NCBI GenBank assembly: GCA_963794995.1
Contig: CAWCFV010000002.1
Span: 2,542,001 to 2,606,000, forward strand
From: CAWCFV01 sp963794995
GTDB taxonomy: Bacteria > Actinomycetota > Actinomycetes > JACCUZ01
Length of the DNA: 64,000 bases
Direction of reading: 5' to 3'
The position numbers were made by a program, and so were the translations under genes. Positions 7,225 to 24,000 of the stretch are shown in pieces (position 1 is the stretch's first letter; each line of letters opens with the position of its first letter). The notes under the pieces are model-generated. The model made no database searches and was not told the origin of the DNA. It saw nothing but the letters and a program-made list of their open reading frames with translations.

Positions 7225-7914
7225 GTGTCCGAGGTCCGTATCTCCGCCGAGCACCGCACCGAGTTCGGCAAGGGCGCCGCGCGCCGCATCCGTCGCGACA
7301 ACAAGGTCCCGGCCGTTCTCTACGGCCACGGGTCCGACCCGCGGCACATCTCGCTGCCCGGCCACGACCTGATGATGGCGCTCAAGACCGCCAACGTCCT
7401 GCTGACCCTGGACCTCGGGGGCGAGGACGAGCTGGCCCTGCCGAAGGACGTCCAGCGCGACCCGATCAAGGGCTTCATCGAGCACGTCGACCTCGTCCTG
7501 GTCCGGCGCGGCGAGAAGGTCACGGTCGAGATCCCCGTGCACGTGGTGGGCGACGCCGCCCCGGAGACGCTGGTCGTCACCGGCCTCAACACGCTGTCGG
7601 TCGAGACCGAGGCCACCCACATCCCCACCGGCGTCGAGGTGTCGATCGACGGGCTGAAGGTCGGCGACCAGGTCCACGCCAAGGACGTCGCGCTCCCGGC
7701 GGGCACCACGCTGGTGACCGACCCGGACGCGCTGATGGTCAACGTCACCGCGGCGCCGACCGCCGAGCAGCTCGAGGCCGAGCTGTCCGAGGCCGAGGCC
7801 GAGGTCGGCATCACCCACGAGCCCACCGACGAGGAGCAGGCCGCCGAGGCGGAGTCCGGCGACTCGGGTGAGGGCGCCGAGGCGTCCGCCGAGGGCGACA
7901 AGGCCGAGGGCTGA
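7225..7914 (+). CDS. rplY: 50S ribosomal protein L25 / general stress protein Ctc
   Basis: A 229-residue two-domain L25 (Ctc/TL5 type) that binds 5S rRNA in the large subunit. The N-terminal L25 domain (about residues 1-95) includes RTEFGKGAARRIRRDNKVPAV and PAVLYGHGSDPRHISLPGHD. The C-terminal TL5-like beta domain spans about 100-190, and the final 40 residues are a Glu/Ala-rich acidic tail typical of high-GC actinobacteria. The GTG start follows CACGAGGAGCACC. It lies 26 bases upstream of pth, a conserved pairing. Confidence 0.95.
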   Translation: MSEVRISAEHRTEFGKGAARRIRRDNKVPAVLYGHGSDPRHISLPGHDLMMALKTANVLLTLDLGGEDELALPKDVQRDPIKGFIEHVDLVLVRRGEKVTVEIPVHVVGDAAPETLVVTGLNTLSVETEATHIPTGVEVSIDGLKVGDQVHAKDVALPAGTTLVTDPDALMVNVTAAPTAEQLEAELSEAEAEVGITHEPTDEEQAAEAESGDSGEGAEASAEGDKAEG

Positions 7915-7940
7915 GGCTCCTCCGTTCCCGTCGCGTCCCC

Positions 7941-8516
7941 GTGAGCGACGACGACGTCTGGCTCGTGGTCGGCCTCGGCAATCCCGGGCCGGGCCACGCC
8001 GGCAACCGGCACAACGTGGGCTTCATGGTCACCGACGTCCTCGCCGGCCGGATGAGCGGGCGGTTCAAGTCGCACAAGTCGCGCGCGGACGTTCTGGAGG
8101 GGCGGCTCGCGGGTGTCCGCGTCGTGCTGGCCAAGCCGCGCACCTACATGAACGAGTCCGGCGGTCCGGTCAGCGCGCTGCGGGACTTCTTCAAGGTGCC
8201 CCCGGACCGGCTCGTCGTCGTGCACGACGAGCTCGACCTGCCCTTCGGCGGCCTGCGGCTCAAGTTCGGGGGTGGCGACAACGGGCACAACGGGCTCAAG
8301 TCGATCCGCCGCTCGGTGGGGTCGGGCGAGTTCCACCGGGTGCGCTTCGGCATCGGTCGCCCGCCCGGCCGGATGGACGCCGCTGTCTTCGTCCTGCGCG
8401 ACTTCGGCACCGCCGAGCGCAAGGACCTGGACCTCGAGGTCGACCGCACCGCCGACGCCGTCGAGGCCCTGGTGACCGAGGGCCTCGAGCGCGCGCAGAA
8501 CGCCTACAACACCTGA
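7941..8516 (+). CDS. pth: Peptidyl-tRNA hydrolase
   Basis: A 191-residue enzyme that releases peptides from stalled peptidyl-tRNA. Signature elements are VVGLGNPGPGHAGNRHNVGF (residues about 8-27, with the catalytic His in NRHNVGF), AKPRTYMNESG near residue 63, VHDELDLPFG near 94 and GGGDNGHNGLKSI near 109. The length is normal. The GTG start lies 26 bases after rplY with no separate promoter visible, so it is probably cotranscribed with rplY. It converges on ppc, with 20 bases between stops and no hairpin. Confidence 0.96.
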   Translation: MSDDDVWLVVGLGNPGPGHAGNRHNVGFMVTDVLAGRMSGRFKSHKSRADVLEGRLAGVRVVLAKPRTYMNESGGPVSALRDFFKVPPDRLVVVHDELDLPFGGLRLKFGGGDNGHNGLKSIRRSVGSGEFHRVRFGIGRPPGRMDAAVFVLRDFGTAERKDLDLEVDRTADAVEALVTEGLERAQNAYNT

Positions 8517-8536
8517 TGCCCGTCCCGGCCCTGCGC

Positions 8537-11269
<2,733 letters not shown>

Positions 11270-11275
11270 GGGACG

Positions 11276-11281
11276 ACGGTA
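11276..11281 (-). promoter_or_regulatory. -10 hexamer of leaderless ppc
   Basis: TACCGT on the minus strand, 6 bases before the ppc ATG. Confidence 0.6.
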
Positions 11282-11286
11282 GGTCC

Positions 11287-11326
11287 GCGCCCGCGGTCCG
11301 AGACTCCGGCGCCCGCGATCCGAGAC
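11287..11326. repeat. 18-bp direct repeat in the ppc-mfd intergenic region
   Basis: GCGCCCGCGGTCCGAGAC (11287-11304) recurs with one change at 11309-11326, a 22-base period (about two helical turns). It sits just upstream of the ppc -10 and about 15 bases upstream of the candidate mfd -10, a position suited to a regulator site. Confidence 0.6.
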
Positions 11327-11340
11327 GGGCCGGCGCGACG

Positions 11341-11346
11341 TACGCT
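11341..11346 (+). promoter_or_regulatory. Candidate -10 of mfd operon
   Basis: TACGCT, 73 bases before the mfd GTG at 11419. A transcript starting about 7 bases downstream would carry a leader with GGGAG at 11404-11408. Confidence 0.4.
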
Positions 11347-11418
11347 GGGCACGTCCCCCGGTCCGCGTCGCGGATCGGGGCTGCTGTGCTGCGCCGACCC
11401 ACCGGGAGCCGAACCTCC

Positions 11419-14984
<3,566 letters not shown>

Positions 14985-14988
<4 letters not shown>

Positions 14989-15611
14989 CCCGCCTCGCCC
15001 GCACCGCCGTCGTGGCCCTCGTGGCCCTCGTCCTCGGCGGGCTCGCCGGGTGCGGAGACCAGCAGCGGCTCGGAGCGGCCGCGGTCGTCGACGGCCACCG
15101 CATCTCCACCGACGACCTGCAGGCCGTGACCCGGGAGTACCTCGAGGCCGTGCCCGGCGCGGCCGCCCGGGACGCCCAGCGGGGCATCCTCGAGCGCATG
15201 CTGCTCTCCCGGGTGATCTCGGCGCAGGCCCGCAAGGTCGGCGTGCACGCCAGCCCCGGTGAGGTCGCCCGGGAGCGTGACGACCTGCTCGCCAGCACCG
15301 GTGGCCGGGACGGCCTGATCCGCCAGCTGGCCGCCGGCCAGCCGCCCGTCGCGCTGCCCCCGTCCTACGTCGACCGGTGGTTCAAGGACCGGGTGCTCTA
15401 CGGCAAGATCGCCCGCGAGCTGGCCGTCGGTGGCGACATCACCTCCCAGGAGACCGCCGCCCGCACCTCGGCCGCGCTGGTCGGGACCGGGCGGGCCATG
15501 GACATCCAGGTGAACCCGCGCTACGGCAGGTGGCGGATCCGCTCCGGCCTGACGCCGCTGCTCAGCGGCGGCCTGGCGAGCACCGCGGCCGAGATCGACG
15601 CAGGCTCGTGA
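14985..15611 (+). CDS. SurA/PrsA-like N-terminal domain lipoprotein
   Basis: A 208-residue predicted lipoprotein. ATG 14985 overlaps the mfd stop. The signal sequence ends in a lipobox LGGLAGC (Cys near residue 23). The mature part, starting GDQQRLGAAAVVDGHRISTDDLQAVTREY, resembles the SurA_N-type chaperone domain that wraps helices around a target, but no PPIase domain follows. Such proteins are anchored outside the membrane and assist folding of exported proteins. It is translationally coupled to mfd and 13 bases upstream of mazG; in M. tuberculosis a lipoprotein (lpqU) also lies in this block. Confidence 0.8.
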
Positions 15612-15624
15612 GGCCGGTCCGGCC

Positions 15625-16644
15625 GTGACCGGACGACTCGTCCTGCTCGCGACGTCGCCGCGGGTCGCGCCCGGGCTGCTCGGTGCCGCCGCCTGGGAGG
15701 CACTGCGCTCCGGCGCCGTGGTCGTCGCCGCGCCGGGTCACCCGCTCACCCCGTACGTCGAGGCGGCGGGGGTCGAGGTCCGGGCGCCCCGCTCGGACGA
15801 CCCGCGGCTGCTCGCGGCCGAGCTCGCGGAGCTCGCCGACGCGGAGGGACGGGCACCGGGGAGCGTCGTCTGGCTGGTCGGCGCGGACGGCGACCGCGAC
15901 CTCGGGCTGGCGCTGGGCGACCTGCTGGCCGGCGGGGGCGCCGCGGTCGAGCTCGAGGTGCTGCCCGGGTCCTACGACCTGCCGGGCGCGCGGCTGCTCG
16001 ACCTGGTGGCGGTCATGGACCGGCTGCGCTCGCCCGGTGGCTGCCCCTGGGACGCCGAGCAGACGCACGCGTCGCTGGCCACCTACCTCCTCGAGGAGAC
16101 CTACGAGACGCTGGAGGCGATCGACAGCGGCGACCGCGGTCACCTGCGCGAGGAGCTGGGCGACCTGCTGCTGCAGGTCGTCTTCCACGCGCGGATCGCG
16201 GGCGAGCACCCGGACCAGCCGTGGTCGGTCGACGAGGTGGCCGGCGACATCGTCGCCAAGCTGGTCCGGCGGCACCCGCACGTGTTCGGCGGCGACCCCG
16301 GCACCCACCCGGCAGGCAGTGACGCGGCGGCCACCGCCGCCGACGTCGAGGCGGGCTGGGAGCGTCGCAAGGCGCACGAGAAGGGGCGTACGTCGGCGGT
16401 CGACGGGGTGCCGTTGGCCCTGCCCGCGCTCTCGCTCGCGGCCAAGCTGGTGCACCGGGCCGAGAAGAACGGGGTCCCGGTGGCCCCGGAGACCGGCCCC
16501 GGGGTGGGCGACCGGCTGATGGCCCTGGTCGTCGAGGCCCGGGCGGCCGGGCTGGACCCGGAGTCCGAGCTGCGGGGTGCCTCGCGGCGCTTCGCCGACC
16601 GGGTGCGCGCCGCCGAGGCGGACCCCCTCCCGGGGAACCCCTGA
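15625..16644 (+). CDS. mazG: Nucleoside triphosphate pyrophosphohydrolase MazG
   Basis: A 339-residue cytosolic enzyme that hydrolyses aberrant NTPs such as oxidised nucleotides. The C-terminal part has the MazG core: LRSPGGCPWDAEQTHASLATYLLEETYE (residues about 131-158) supplying the metal-binding EExxE-type pattern, then REELGDLLLQVVFHARIA. The N-terminal 115 residues form the extra domain usual in actinobacterial MazG, distantly tetrapyrrole-methylase-like. The GTG start lies 13 bases after the lipoprotein stop. Confidence 0.93.
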   Translation: MTGRLVLLATSPRVAPGLLGAAAWEALRSGAVVVAAPGHPLTPYVEAAGVEVRAPRSDDPRLLAAELAELADAEGRAPGSVVWLVGADGDRDLGLALGDLLAGGGAAVELEVLPGSYDLPGARLLDLVAVMDRLRSPGGCPWDAEQTHASLATYLLEETYETLEAIDSGDRGHLREELGDLLLQVVFHARIAGEHPDQPWSVDEVAGDIVAKLVRRHPHVFGGDPGTHPAGSDAAATAADVEAGWERRKAHEKGRTSAVDGVPLALPALSLAAKLVHRAEKNGVPVAPETGPGVGDRLMALVVEARAAGLDPESELRGASRRFADRVRAAEADPLPGNP

Positions 16645-16651
16645 CGAACCC

Positions 16652-16681
16652 CTGACGGATCGTCGCCCGCGCCCCTACGAT
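16652..16681 (+). promoter_or_regulatory. Candidate promoter of the large vWA/repeat gene
   Basis: CTGACG (16652-16657), 18 bases, TACGAT (16676-16681). The start codon at 16717 is preceded by GGGGGGGAGAG, so this transcript would carry a leader. Confidence 0.45.
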
Positions 16682-16716
16682 TGCCCTCTGGCGTGGGGGC
16701 GCCGGGGGGGAGAGAC

Positions 16717-19700
16717 ATGGCGAGGAGTTCCCGGGCACGGCGTGGTCTGACGGCCGCCCTGGTGATGCTGCCTGCGCTCGTGGTGCCGGTCGTGGCCGCC
16801 TCGCCGTCCTCCGCCCGCGCCTGCGCCGGCCTCACAGCCGCCGGCACCACCACCGAGGGCCGCACCGAGGTCCTGCTGTCACTGCCGGCTGCGCTGACCG
16901 GCGCACCGGTCACCGTGGCCGACGTCGCCGTGGCCCAGAACGGGCTGGACCTGCCCGTCCTGTCCGTGGCCGACGTCCGCCCCGCCCTGACCGACGTCGT
17001 GGTCGTCGTCGACACCTCCCGGGCCTCGGGCCCCGTCGCGGCAGAGGTCCGGGCCGCGACCACCGCCCTGCTCGACGGGCTCGCCCCGCGCACCTCGGTC
17101 GCCGTGGTGACCACCGGTGGCGGACCGCAGGTGGTCAGCGTCCTGGCCCGCGGGCCCGGCGCGGCGGTACCCCTCGTGGCCGCGCTGGCGCCCGGAGGCG
17201 GCAACGCGCTGGTCGACGCCGTGTTCACCGGGACCGGGCTGCTCCCCGCCGCCGCCGGCCGGCAGCAGCACGTCGTCGCCGTGACCGCCGGTCCGGACTC
17301 GGCCAGCGTCGCCTCCTGGACCACCGCCGAGCAGCTGCTGGCCCGGCGCGGTGTCGCGCTCGACGTGGTCGACCTCTCGGACGGGACGCCGGCACTGCCG
17401 GGCGCCCACTGCCCGGGCCTGGTCGCCCCCGGGTCGGCGCCTGCCGCGGCCGCCGAGCTGGCGAGGCAGATCGCGGACCGCCGACTCCTCACCCTCACGC
17501 CGGTCACCGGCCGGGGCCAGGTGCTGGTGACGGTCTCGACCGGCACCAGCGCCGTGTCGGCCACCATGACCACCCGCGAGGTGCGCCCGGCTCCGGCGCC
17601 GACGCCGCGCCGTCCGGCCGCGGCGGAGAGCTCCGTCGGGGCCGGCACGCTCCTGCTCGGGTTCGCCGTCGGTCTGCTCGGGCTCGCCCTGCTGCTGCTC
17701 GTCCTGCTCATGCGGTCGACGCGCGGACGCGGCATGCGTCGGGCCGTGCGTGAGCTCGCAGCGATCCGTTCGGGTCGCCTGCCGGCAGCCGAGGCAGCGC
17801 TGCGACGGCACGCGGCGGTGCTCGACATCCGCTCGGCGCTCGGCGGTGGCCCGGGCGCGGCCGAGGCGGCCGAGCAGGAGGCTCACGACGAGGACCTGAT
17901 CCGGACGGCCGAGGCCGAGCAGGCCCGGGTGGCGGCCGAGCGCGCTGCGGCGTACGCGCGGGCGGCCGACCGGCTCGAACGGTCCCGCCGCCACGCCGAG
18001 GAGCTGGCGGCCGCCGAGCGGGCGGCCCGCGAGGCGACCTCCGGCCTGGACCGGATCCACCCGGCGGCGTTCCTGCAGGGGTCCGACCCGGTGTCGCTGG
18101 CCGCTCTCGCCGAGGCCGAGCATGCCGTCACGGTGCAGCGGCAGGCGGCGCAGGAGGCCATGACCCGACGGGCCGAGGCCGAGCGGCTGGCCGAGGAGGC
18201 CGTGGCGCGCGCCGAGCGCGAGCGGGTCGCCGCCGCCGACGCCGAGCGCAGGCGCCGCGAGGCCGAGCAGGCGGCCGCCGAGGCCCTGGAGCTGGCCGAC
18301 GCCGAGCTGCGGGGTGCGGGGGAGGCCTCGGAAGCGCGCCGTGTCGCCGAGGAGATGGCCCGGGTGGCCGCCGCCGAGGCAGCCCACGAGCAGCGGGTCG
18401 CCCAGGCCGCCGTGGCGCGTCGGATGGTCGCCGAGGCGCAGGCGGCCGAGGCCGAGGCAGCCGAGGACTCAGCGGTCCACCGCGAGCTGGCCGCGCTGCA
18501 GGCCGCCGAGGCGGCGGAGGAGTCGCGCCGGGCGGCTGTCGCCCGCCTCGCCGAGGTGCCCGCGCCGGCCGCGGACCCGGCCCCGGCCACGGTCGACCTG
18601 CGTGACGGGGCGCGCGCGTTGGCGAGCCCGCCTACCGAGCCGGTCCCCGAGCGGGTCGACCATCCCGCTGACCTGCCGGTCGACCTGCGTGAGGCCGCAC
18701 CCTCCCTCGTGACCCCGGCCGCGGACACCGCCCGCCGCCGGCACGTGGTGGCGCCGCTGTGGCCCGCCCGCCCGCACGGACCCCAGGGCGGCGGGCCCGG
18801 ATCCCCCCCACCCCCCGACCAGCCCGACCAGCCCGACCAGCCCGACCAGCCCGACCAGCCGGAGGCGTTCCGCGAGCCCGACGACGCCGCCCCCGACGCG
18901 GAGCTCGCGCCGGACGTCGCGCTGGTCGAGCCTGAGGCCGAGGCGACGCCGGCCGAGCCGGAGCTCGGTCGAGCCGGAGCTGGTCGAGCCGGAGCTGGTC
19001 GAGCCCGAGCCGGAGGCGAGCCGCGAGCTGGTCGAGCCGGAGCTGGTCGCGCCGGACGTCGAGCTGGTCGAGCCGGAGCTGGTCGCGCCGGAGCTGGACG
19101 CGCCCGAGCTGGTCGCGCCGGAGCTGGTCGAGCCCGAGCTGGTCGCGCCCGAGCTGGCCGAGCCGGAGGCAGCGGCGACGCTGGTCGAGCCGGACGTCGA
19201 GCTGGTCGCGCCCGAGCTGGTCGAGCCCGAGCTGGCCGAGCCGGAGGCAGCGGCGACGCTGGTCGAGCCGGAGCTGCCGGGCGACGCGTGGTCGGTGCCG
19301 AGGGCGCAGTGGCTCGACGCCGAGTCCGCGTGGGCCGATCCCGAGCGCGGCAGCGGCACCGAGGCCGCGGGTGCCGTGTCGAGCCCGGTGGAGCCGGCCC
19401 TGCTGGAGTCGGCCTGGGCGGCGTCGGTCTGGGCGACCGACCGCCCGACGGTGCCGGTCGCGGCGGCCGGCGACGCGGGCCAGCCCGCCGAGGGCCGGTT
19501 GCTCCAGCCCTCCGACCGGGCCGGCTGGCCGCCCGCGGTCTGGGCCTGGCTGGCCCGGGTGGTGGCCCTGGGGCTGGTGCCCGCCGCGGTCGCGCTGCGC
19601 ACGCTGGCCGCCGGGGCGTGGTGGTCGGGCCTGGGTACCGCTGGTTCCGTGCTGCTGGCCGCGGCGCTCCTGCTCACCCTGCTCGGCCTGCGCTGGACCT

Positions 19701-20056
19701 GGGTGGCCACCTCGCCGCCGTACGCGCTGCGCCGCGCGACCGCCAGGCGCCTCGCCGAGGCCGAGCAGCGCCGACGCGACCAGGCGGTGCACGCCGCGGA
19801 GCTGCTCTCCCGCCTCGGGGAGGGTGGGGTCGACGACGGTGCCGCCTGGGAGGCGTTCGAGCAGCACAGCGGCCTCACCGTGCCCGGCTCGACCCGCGCG
19901 GTGATCGACCCGGGCATGGACCCGGCGGCTCTCGTCCGCTACCTCGGCGCCCGGAGGCGCGACGGCTCCCCGGTGCCGCAGCCGCTGCTCGTGGTCGCCG
20001 TCGTGCCCCTCGTCACCACCCTGGTCCCCGCGGCGCTCCTGACGTTGCTCGCCTGA
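16717..20056 (+). CDS. Very large membrane protein: vWA-like domain, coiled coil, Pro/Glu repeats (frameshifted in this sequence)
   Basis: About 1110 residues if one frameshift is repaired. Order: signal peptide (1-35); vWA-like domain (about 70-270) with an incomplete metal site (DTSRA where DxSxS is expected); transmembrane helix (about 307-333); long Ala/Glu-rich coiled coil (about 341-615); Pro-rich linker; five DQP triplets; an ELVEP/ELVAP array; then a second module with two hydrophobic helices (about 940-995) and a polar tail. An extra C at about 18966 shifts the frame inside the array. Before it the frame reads GAG CCG GAG; after it the other frame gives ELVEP units and the membrane module up to TGA 20054-20056, while the original frame gives meaningless GRAGAG repeats. 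Either a sequence error or a real switch. I do not know the function; the architecture suggests an envelope-spanning scaffold. Confidence 0.7.
18817..18861 (+). repeat. Five tandem 9-bp units encoding Asp-Gln-Pro
   Basis: GACCAGCCC repeated five times (last unit GACCAGCCG), in frame with the large vWA gene, giving (DQP)5 as a flexible acidic/Pro spacer. Confidence 0.9.
18961..19275 (+). repeat. 15-bp coding repeat array (ELVEP/ELVAP units) with an internal 44-bp duplication
   Basis: Units of the type GAGCTGGTCGAGCCG run for about 300 bases, with variants encoding ELVAP, ELAEP, DVELVEP and ELDAP. A 44-base block is repeated exactly at 19151-19194 and 19229-19272. All units are multiples of 3, so unit gain or loss keeps frame; only the extra C at about 18966 breaks it. 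Confidence 0.9.
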
Positions 20057-20073
20057 CGGCCCGCCGCCGCGGC

Positions 20074-20079
20074 TAGGGT
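20074..20079 (+). promoter_or_regulatory. -10 hexamer of leaderless DUF885 gene
   Basis: TAGGGT, 7 bases before the GTG at 20087. Confidence 0.6.
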
Positions 20080-20086
20080 CGCCGCC

Positions 20087-21751
20087 GTGACCCCGCGCGA
20101 TGCCGACGACGCCACGGACGTCCACCTGCTCGCGGGCGCCGTCCTCGACGAGATGCTCGAGCGGCACCCCGAGTGGGCCACAGTGTCCGGTGACCACCGT
20201 TTCGACGACCGCCTGAGCGACCAGAGCCCGGCGGGGCAGGCCCAGGAGCTCGCCTGGGCGGACCGGCGGCTGGCCGACCTCGATGGGATCGAAGACGCCG
20301 TGCTGGACCCCGCCGACACGGTCGACGTGGCGATGCTGCGCACGGCCCTGCGCTCCCGCCGTCTCGACATCGCGCAGGTGCGCGAGACCGAGTGGGACCC
20401 GCTCGCGGCGAACCCCGGCACCGCGCTCTACACGCTGCTCGCCCGCGACTTCGCGCCCCTGGGGGAGCGGTTGCGTTCCGCGGCCGGCCGGCTGGCCGCC
20501 GTGCCCGAGCGGCTGTCCACGGCGCGCAGCGCGCTCACGGCGATGCCCCGGGTGCACGTCGAGACCGCCATCGGGCAGTTCACCGGGACCCGCACGCTGA
20601 TCGCCACCGAGCTCGAGCGGGCGCTCGGTGCGGAGCCGGCCCTGCGGCACGAGGTCGAGCCCGTCCGTGACGCCGCCGTCGAGGCGCTGGACGCGCACAT
20701 CGCCTGGCTGGAGTCCCGCCTGCAGGACGCCGACGGCGACCCGCGGCTCGGGGCCGAGCGGTTCTCGCAGAAGCTCGCACTGACCCTCGACACCGCGTCC
20801 GACGCCGACCAGGTCCTGGCCCGGGCCGAGGCGGACCTCGCGCGGCTGGAGGACGCCATCGCCGAGACGGCCGCCCGTCTCGACGACGGTGCTGCCGAGG
20901 GACGGGTGCGCCGCGTGCTCGACCGCCTCGCCTCGGAGGGCCACGTCGACGACGACACCATCGTCGGCCTGTGCGTCGAGGCCATGGCCACGACCACCGA
21001 CTTCGTCCGCGCCCACGACCTCGTCACGGTCCACGACGACCCGGTCGAGATCATCGTGATGCCGGAGATCCACCGCGGCATCGCCGTCGCCTACTGCGAC
21101 CCGCCGGGGCCGCTCGAGACCTCACCGCTGCCGACGTACTTCGCGGTGTCCCCGACGCCTTCGGACTGGTCGCCCGAGCGGGTCGCCTCGTTCTTCCGCG
21201 AGTACAACGCCCACATGCTGCAGAACCTCACCGTCCACGAGGCGATGCCGGGTCACGTGCTGCAGCTGGCGCACAACGCGCGCTACGCCGCGCCGGTCCC
21301 GGTGCGCAAGGCGCTGTGGAGCGGGTCGTTCGTCGAGGGGTGGGCGGTCTACGCCGAGTCGGTGATGGTGGAGGCCGGCTACCGCGCCGACGAGGGGCTC
21401 AACGACGCCCTGCGCATGCAGCAGCTCAAGATGCAGCTGCGCATGACCATCAACGCCATCCTCGACGCCAGGGTGCACGCGCACGGCATGACCGAGGACG
21501 AGGCCATGCGGCTGATGATGCAGCGGGGCCACCAGGAGGAGGGTGAGGCGGCCGGCAAGTGGCGGCGCGCGCTGCTCTCGAGCGCCCAGCTCTCGACGTA
21601 CTACGTCGGCTACGTCGAGGTCGCCGACCTCGCGCGCGACCTGGCGTCGGCCCGGCCGGACCTGTCCGTCCGCGAACGGCACGACGCGATGCTGGCCCAC
21701 GGCTCACCGCCGCCGCGGCACCTGCGCTCCCTGCTGGACCTGCGCCGGTAG
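20087..21751 (+). CDS. DUF885 family metallopeptidase-like protein
   Basis: A 554-residue protein of the DUF885 family, largely helical with a gluzincin-like core. The key motif is LTVHEAMPGHVLQLAHN (about residues 381-397), where HExxxGH supplies zinc ligands and the catalytic Glu. Downstream are EGWAVYAESVMVEAGY and the QQLKMQLRMTINAILDARVHA helix typical of the family. There is no signal peptide, so it is cytosolic. The GTG start is supported by TAGGGT 7 bases upstream. It lies 43 bases before eno. Substrates of this family are mostly unknown; peptidase activity is inferred from the motif. Confidence 0.88.
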   Translation: MTPRDADDATDVHLLAGAVLDEMLERHPEWATVSGDHRFDDRLSDQSPAGQAQELAWADRRLADLDGIEDAVLDPADTVDVAMLRTALRSRRLDIAQVRETEWDPLAANPGTALYTLLARDFAPLGERLRSAAGRLAAVPERLSTARSALTAMPRVHVETAIGQFTGTRTLIATELERALGAEPALRHEVEPVRDAAVEALDAHIAWLESRLQDADGDPRLGAERFSQKLALTLDTASDADQVLARAEADLARLEDAIAETAARLDDGAAEGRVRRVLDRLASEGHVDDDTIVGLCVEAMATTTDFVRAHDLVTVHDDPVEIIVMPEIHRGIAVAYCDPPGPLETSPLPTYFAVSPTPSDWSPERVASFFREYNAHMLQNLTVHEAMPGHVLQLAHNARYAAPVPVRKALWSGSFVEGWAVYAESVMVEAGYRADEGLNDALRMQQLKMQLRMTINAILDARVHAHGMTEDEAMRLMMQRGHQEEGEAAGKWRRALLSSAQLSTYYVGYVEVADLARDLASARPDLSVRERHDAMLAHGSPPPRHLRSLLDLRR

Positions 21752-21794
21752 CCTGAGGCGGTCCGTGGTCCGCACCAACCCCTGAGGAGCACCC

Positions 21795-23071
<1,277 letters not shown>

Positions 23072-23072
<1 letters not shown>

Positions 23073-23503
23073 TGCCGGCCGGCGACGGCCGCGAGCCGCG
23101 GCGGACCAACCTGACGGGCCGGGCAGCCATGCTCGCCCTGGTGGTCTGCCTGCTCGCGATCTCGCTGGCCTACCCGCTGCGCGAGTACCTCTCGCAGCGC
23201 GGCGACATCGCCGACTTCCGGGCGAAGGTGGCCGAGCAGGAGGAGAAGGTCGCCGCGCTCGAGCGCCAGCACGACCGGTGGGGCGACCAGGCCTACGTGG
23301 AGGCCCAGGCCCGCGAGCGGCTGCACTACGTCATGCCCGGCGAGACGGCGTACGTCGTGCTGGAGCCCGACGAGTCGGTGGCGGCCGACGCGGCCGACGC
23401 GGCGGCGCAGGCGGTCCCCGCGAAGGCGGGGCGCAGCCCGTGGTTCACGGACCTGTGGCACAGCGTCGAGGTGGCCGGTGGCGGTCGCCCGGCCACCCGG
23501 TGA
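23072..23503 (+). CDS. Septum formation initiator (FtsB/DivIC family)
   Basis: A 143-residue bitopic membrane protein. A short basic N-terminus leads to one transmembrane helix (about residues 19-37, MLALVVCLLAISLAYPL), then a coiled coil (RAKVAEQEEKVAALERQHDRW) and the FtsB/DivIC block AQARERLHYVMPGETAY. It is expected to pair with FtsL and FtsQ at the division septum. It follows eno directly, the widespread actinobacterial arrangement, and overlaps DUF501 by 4 bases (GTGA). Confidence 0.92.
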
Positions 23504-24000
23504 GCCCCGGGGCCGAGCCGCGTGACCTCGCGGCCGTGTCCGCGCAGCTGGGGCGTGAGGCACGTGGCGTGCTCGCCGTCGCCCACCGCTGCCCGTGCGG
23601 CAACCCGGACGTCGTCGCGACCTCGCCGCGGCTGCCCGACGGCACCCCGTTCCCCACGTTCTGGTACCTGACCTGCCCGAAGGCCGCCGGTGCCATCGGC
23701 ACGCTGGAGGCGGGCGGCACCATGCGCGAGATGACCGAGCGGCTCGGCACCGACGCCTCCCTCGCGGCGGGGTACCGGGCCGCGCACGACCGCTACCTGG
23801 CGCGGCGGGACGCCGTCGAGGAGGTCCCGGAGATCGCGGGCGTGTCCGCCGGGGGGATGCCCGACCGGGTCAAGTGCCTGCACGTCCTGGTCGCACAGTC
23901 CCTCGCCGAGGGCCCAGGTGCCAACCCGCTCGGCGACGAGGCGCTGGCCGCCCTGCCCCAGTGGTGGCGCGGCGGTCCCTGCGTGGTGGTCGAGGAGTGA
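23500..24000 (+). CDS. DUF501 domain-containing protein
   Basis: A 166-residue actinobacterial protein that always travels between ftsB and ppx. Recognisable elements are HRCPCGNPDVVATSPRLPDG, FPTFWYLTCPKA, and GGMPDRVKCLHVLVAQSLA near residue 117. The conserved cysteines could bind a metal. The GTG at 23500 overlaps the ftsB stop and the gene ends GTGA into ppx, so all three are translationally coupled. Function not established. Confidence 0.9.
   Translation: MSPGAEPRDLAAVSAQLGREARGVLAVAHRCPCGNPDVVATSPRLPDGTPFPTFWYLTCPKAAGAIGTLEAGGTMREMTERLGTDASLAAGYRAAHDRYLARRDAVEEVPEIAGVSAGGMPDRVKCLHVLVAQSLAEGPGANPLGDEALAALPQWWRGGPCVVVEE

Noticed and set aside
11386..11418. GTG 11386 as mfd start
   Set aside because: It adds 11 Arg/Thr-rich residues not expected in Mfd, while GTG 11419 has a purine-rich site upstream.
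18961..19275. Possible CRISPR array
   Set aside because: The repeats are contiguous 15-bp coding units without unique spacers and no cas genes are present.
18970..20076. Collagen-like GRAGAG repeats in the first frame of the large vWA gene
   Set aside because: They are the out-of-frame reading of the ELVEP codon repeats; the other frame encodes membrane helices and sensible protein up to 20056.
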